A stretch of 64,000 nucleotides of DNA from Pseudomonas cremoricolorata (GTDB taxonomy: Bacteria > Pseudomonadota > Gammaproteobacteria > Pseudomonadales > Pseudomonadaceae): positions 868,001 to 932,000 of the forward strand of contig NZ_CP009455.1 in the NCBI RefSeq assembly GCF_000759535.1, written 5' to 3'. Shown piece after piece: positions 60,778-64,000 of the stretch. A program made the translations under genes and the position numbers. The notes below the pieces were generated by a model, which saw only the letters and a program-made list of their open reading frames with translations, was not told the origin of the DNA and made no database searches. Numbering within the stretch: position 1 is the stretch's first letter; each line of letters opens with the position of its first letter.

Positions 60778-60888
60778 CGAACGCAACGCCAGCGCCGGCG
60801 CTTTACCCGGCACGTGGTAATGGGCTACCGCCTGGGCCTACCGTCCAGGCGCCAGCGTTCGCGGCTCACTCATCACCGAGCCACTGCC

Positions 60889-63702
60889 ATGAGCCTGGAA
60901 CAATTCAAGGCCTTCGACCTGCAACTGAGCCAACTGCTTGATGCACCGCCCCAGCCGGACCCCACACTGCCACTGCCCCGCGCACGCCAGAATTATTTCG
61001 CGGCCCTTACTGACTACTGGCTGGCCGACCCTGACGGGACCGGCAATCGCCGCCAGCGCCTCGGCTCGATCCTCCGCCAGCAGTTGCTCGCGCAGATCGA
61101 CCTGCGTATTGGCGACCACACGCTCGGCTCCGGACATGCCGACCTGCTGCGCGCGTGCTTGACCTCCCCGCTGCCCGCGCAGCGCCAGCAGACCCCAGCG
61201 GCGCAGCGCCCGCAGGTCTATCGGCCGCTGCTGGACATCACCACGCCCCATTGGCGCAGCCCGCTGCGCGGTGCGTTCGTGATCGTCGAAGGGGGGCCAG
61301 AGGGCAGCATGGCTGACCCTGGCCAGCCCAGCGAATATGCGCTGCTGTACAGCCTTTCCCACGGCATCGAAACCTTCCATGACTTGGCCGAACTGCACCT
61401 GGAACTGTTTGAGCGTCTGGATGACCCGCAGCAGAGCCGGCCTCTGCTGCACCTGCTCGACAGCCCCGCAGATCGCGAGAAAGCGCACAATGCCGAGCGA
61501 CTGCGCTATGACTGGTTCAACGACGACCTCATACACGCTCAGGCACAGGCGGTGATCGACGCGCAGTATCATGCCCTGACACAGGCCTGGAACACCGCTG
61601 CCGAACAGCCCGCGCTGGACTGGCCCGCCCTGCAAGACCAACTGCGACGCACCGCTGACCTGCTGCCTTGGCTCGACAGCCGCTGCGCGTTGCAAACCCG
61701 GTACGGGCTGCTGCTGGAGCGCAACTCGCCCGCCTGGCTGAAAAATGCCTCAGCCCAAGGCCTGACCCACATCATGCAGACCATGCAGGAGCTGGTCATC
61801 GCCATCGATCGCGCAGCGGCGCCAGGAATTCTCAGCCTCGCCCAGTTCGCAGAACGCGAGAGCTTGCTGGCCTGGACCTGTGACCGTCTGCGCAGTGAAC
61901 TGCGCCAGCGCCATCAGCTCGATCTCGATCCACAGGCGGTCTATGTCAGCGTAACCCTGGCACGCCAGCGTGGCCCGGTGACCCATCCCGGTGTAACCAC
62001 TGGCTGGATTCCAGTGGCCGCCCGCCCACAGGTGGGCGATACCATCGAGCTGGTCAGACAAACCTATCGCCTCGATGAGCTGGCGCTGCTCAATATCTCC
62101 CTGCTCGACATCGACTACTGGCTAACGGCACGGGTTCACGACAAGGACGACAACACACTGACGGGCATCAGCCCCAGTCAGGTGAAGCAGATGGTCCGCG
62201 CCTTGAATGTGGGTGACAGCTATAGCCATTACCTGCGCAAGCATTTGCTGACTTCGCTGGAAGCGCAATGGCGCCGCGAGCACTATGAGGCGATCAGTTG
62301 CGCGCGGATGCGCGCCGAGGTCGTCAAGGCCCGCTACGCCGGGCATTTTCTCGAAGACCCGTTCGAACGCGGGTTTGCCTGGGCCACGCTGGTCATCGAT
62401 CACCCAGACAGCCAGACGCGCGAGTCACTCGACGCGCCGAAGCTCAGCGTCCGCCAATTGCTGATCGCCGGGCACACGCTGCACGACGTCATGCTGATCA
62501 CGCCAGACGCGCCGACCAGCACGCGCCTGCTGGCCTACACCCCAGATGCGCCCGATCGCCGCGCATGGCGCGAGTTTCGCAATGCCCGGCACCTGCTGCG
62601 CACCCTGCGCGAAAAACCGCACCTGCGTGAGTATGTGCAGGATCGGCTGCCCATGCTCGAGCGCGATCAGGTCGAACGCTGGCTGACCAAAGGCGGCCTG
62701 GGCGCCATCGCGCAGCGTCCCGTGATCAGCGGCGACTTCCAGCAGGCCCGTTACCGCGCCGAGGTCAACGCACTGATCGCAGCCGTCGATGCGAGCACCT
62801 ACACCCGCCTGGAACTGTTGGGCGAGTTCAGCCTGCACGCCTTTTCGGTCCTGCTTGACCTGGTGAGCCTGGTACTGCCAGCGCGGGGACTCACGGCGTT
62901 GGCGGTCGCCCGCGCCCTGCTCTCGGTAATCGACACCGAGAAAGCCTTCGGCAAGGATGATCGGGTAGGGGTGCTGAAACACTTGGTCGAGGCATTCACC
63001 CATGCCAACGACGCAGTCAACAGCATCGGCGGCACCACGGTGATTCGACGAGCGATCCGTGCGATCCCGCCAACCCCACCGCTCAAACTGCCGACATCGG
63101 CAGCGGTGCGGGTCAATACCGACCGCCTTCACTACCGGGTCGATGGCATCCACAAAGAGGGCATCTATGAACAGCGCTCGCCCTACCCAGGACTGAGCCT
63201 GTACTTCATCAGAGATGCCTCGGGCACCAATTATCAAGTGGCCTTCGACGGCTATCGCTGGCGGGTGGTCGATCCGCGCATGCCCGATGCCTACATCAAG
63301 GTGCCCGTCATGCGCTGCGCGAATGGCGAATGGGTCGTGGATTCTCCGGTGCTGTGGTTCGACGGCCTGCCCGACCTGCAAGCGCTGTTCGACCACTGCC
63401 GGCTCAGCGCCGTCCCGACAGAGGGCCAGGCGCAGTCGGCAGACGGCCTGTTTCAGCTCGATGAGCAGGTGTACCTGCGCGCCGGTGCACACGCCTTACC
63501 GCTGCGCAAGCACTTGCTCGATGATCACTACCACCTGCTGATTCCCAGGCAATCGCCACAGGGCGCGACCGCCTGGGCGATCCTGCGCTGGCACAACGAT
63601 CAGTGGCGCGTCCGTGTCCGCCAGCCTGGTCGCAGCAGCGACTGGCTGGCGCTGCCGCAGGCTTATGCAGTGAGGCGCGGCAACGCGGCGTCGAGCCGCT
63701 GA
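60889..63702 (+). CDS. large DUF6543 (dermonecrotic-toxin-like) protein
   Basis: A 937-residue protein without a signal peptide, of the large Pseudomonas family annotated as dermonecrotic toxin domain (DUF6543). Visible features: a long helical N-terminal region with WL, Gln and Asp-rich strings; two hydrophobic helices about residues 645-685 (FSVLLDLVSLVLPARGLTAL); and a C-terminal beta-repeat region (LHYRVDGIHKEGIYE, YQVAFDGYRWRVVDPRMPD, WAILRWHNDQWRVRVRQ). No catalytic motif was recognised. The ATG at 60889 begins MSLEQFKAFDLQLSQLL. The 3' end overlaps the convergent kinase gene by 40 bp. Probably accessory; role unproven. Confidence 0.72.
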   Translation: MSLEQFKAFDLQLSQLLDAPPQPDPTLPLPRARQNYFAALTDYWLADPDGTGNRRQRLGSILRQQLLAQIDLRIGDHTLGSGHADLLRACLTSPLPAQRQQTPAAQRPQVYRPLLDITTPHWRSPLRGAFVIVEGGPEGSMADPGQPSEYALLYSLSHGIETFHDLAELHLELFERLDDPQQSRPLLHLLDSPADREKAHNAERLRYDWFNDDLIHAQAQAVIDAQYHALTQAWNTAAEQPALDWPALQDQLRRTADLLPWLDSRCALQTRYGLLLERNSPAWLKNASAQGLTHIMQTMQELVIAIDRAAAPGILSLAQFAERESLLAWTCDRLRSELRQRHQLDLDPQAVYVSVTLARQRGPVTHPGVTTGWIPVAARPQVGDTIELVRQTYRLDELALLNISLLDIDYWLTARVHDKDDNTLTGISPSQVKQMVRALNVGDSYSHYLRKHLLTSLEAQWRREHYEAISCARMRAEVVKARYAGHFLEDPFERGFAWATLVIDHPDSQTRESLDAPKLSVRQLLIAGHTLHDVMLITPDAPTSTRLLAYTPDAPDRRAWREFRNARHLLRTLREKPHLREYVQDRLPMLERDQVERWLTKGGLGAIAQRPVISGDFQQARYRAEVNALIAAVDASTYTRLELLGEFSLHAFSVLLDLVSLVLPARGLTALAVARALLSVIDTEKAFGKDDRVGVLKHLVEAFTHANDAVNSIGGTTVIRRAIRAIPPTPPLKLPTSAAVRVNTDRLHYRVDGIHKEGIYEQRSPYPGLSLYFIRDASGTNYQVAFDGYRWRVVDPRMPDAYIKVPVMRCANGEWVVDSPVLWFDGLPDLQALFDHCRLSAVPTEGQAQSADGLFQLDEQVYLRAGAHALPLRKHLLDDHYHLLIPRQSPQGATAWAILRWHNDQWRVRVRQPGRSSDWLALPQAYAVRRGNAASSR

Positions 63703-64000
63703 TGCAAGGCACTGCCACTCGGCCAGTTACGCAGCAGACGGGCGCGGTCACGCCCATAGGCGCTGGCGAAGCTGAGCTGAGTGGCGTGCTGACACATGGC
63801 ATCGAGGTCGATCAGTGACCACTGGCCGTCCTGCCAGAACAAGTTGTGCCCCTTCATGTCGCCGTGGCTGATGCGCGCGGCGATCAGTTGCTGCATCAAC
63901 TGCACCAGGGCCTGCACCTGCTCGTCTGGCGCTGCGCCGCTGTCGACGTAGGGTGCGAAGCTGGCGGTGAGGTCGGAACCCTCGGCATATTCAGTGAGCA
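63663..64000 (-). CDS. LPS-kinase/InaA-type protein kinase-like protein (C-terminal part)
   Basis: The reading frame runs off the right edge; about 112 residues are visible. The catalytic loop ISHGDMKGHNLFWQDGQWSLIDLDAM has the H(G/R)D..N and DxD pattern of the Kdo/lipopolysaccharide kinase family. The upstream piece LTEYAEGSDLTASF resembles the hinge. It probably phosphorylates a lipid-A core sugar or a similar small substrate. The last 40 bp overlap the convergent toxin-like gene. Confidence 0.82.
   Translation of the reverse strand, partial: LTEYAEGSDLTASFAPYVDSGAAPDEQVQALVQLMQQLIAARISHGDMKGHNLFWQDGQWSLIDLDAMCQHATQLSFASAYGRDRARLLRNWPSGSALHQRLDAALPRLTA

Overview
The window is chromosomal DNA of a Pseudomonas, most like the P. 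putida group. It is GC-rich throughout. Gene content and order (ubiEJB-hisIE-tatABC, an mcpQ-position chemoreceptor, opgGH, fbp, glgP, typA-thiI-glnA-ntrBC, pqqFABCDE, bioBFHCD, glcB) follow that genus. Extragenic palindromes of the type with core TGTAGGAGCGGxTT...GCCGCGAT are scattered between genes. No rRNA, tRNA, CRISPR, prophage or transposase gene was seen.

Layout. 1-900: 3' end of a PhaZ-like depolymerase and a convergent PHA-granule-region gene. 969-1203: a structured 235-bp repeat element. 1237-7328: ubiquinone genes ubiE-ubiJ-ubiB, hisI-hisE, tatA-tatB-tatC and rsmE, all forward. 7351-9342: an HBM-type chemoreceptor behind a near-consensus sigma-28 promoter. 9387-12014: a reverse-strand polar amino acid ABC transporter, with a second copy of the repeat element just upstream. 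12449-16748: opgG-opgH. 17011-21159: dtd, pip, two small lipoproteins, a DUF924 gene and fbp. 21338-28442: glgP, a Cys-cluster protein, typA, thiI. 28208-33342: the nitrogen-control block glnA-aroQ-like-ntrB-ntrC with a sigma-54 promoter and NtrC sites. 33412-40880: the PQQ cluster pqqF-A-B-C-D-E plus an S9 peptidase. 41174-41369: an RsmY-type small RNA with a GacA box. 41410-45278: two tandem acyl-CoA dehydrogenases, one with a PsrA-like operator. 45473-50352: a small protein, then the compact biotin operon. 50442-53982: comF, a ModE-like regulator, srkA, rarD. 53997-54222: a duplicated 113-bp unit carrying DnaA boxes. 54228-60777: gcvR-like, glcB, a receiver protein, a cNMP/CBS/nucleotidyltransferase protein and a DnaQ-like exonuclease. 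60889-64000: a large DUF6543-type toxin-like protein and a partial LPS-kinase-type gene.

How it fits together. Most of the window is core metabolism and envelope biology arranged in tightly overlapping operons (ATGA stop/start overlaps in ubiE/J/B, tatB/C, tatC/rsmE, ntrB/C, pqqC/D and biotin genes). Regulation readable from the sequence includes sigma-54/NtrC at glnA, sigma-28 at the chemoreceptor, GacA at the sRNA, a PsrA-like site at a fatty-acid gene, and an intra-operon terminator after pqqA. The accessory signals most worth attention are the paired, covarying inverted-repeat elements, the DnaA-box duplication, the ntrC/pqqF junction (probably an origin-symmetric inversion endpoint relative to P. 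putida KT2440, from memory) and the DUF6543 gene. Starts were chosen by Shine-Dalgarno position and family alignment from memory. No database search was possible.
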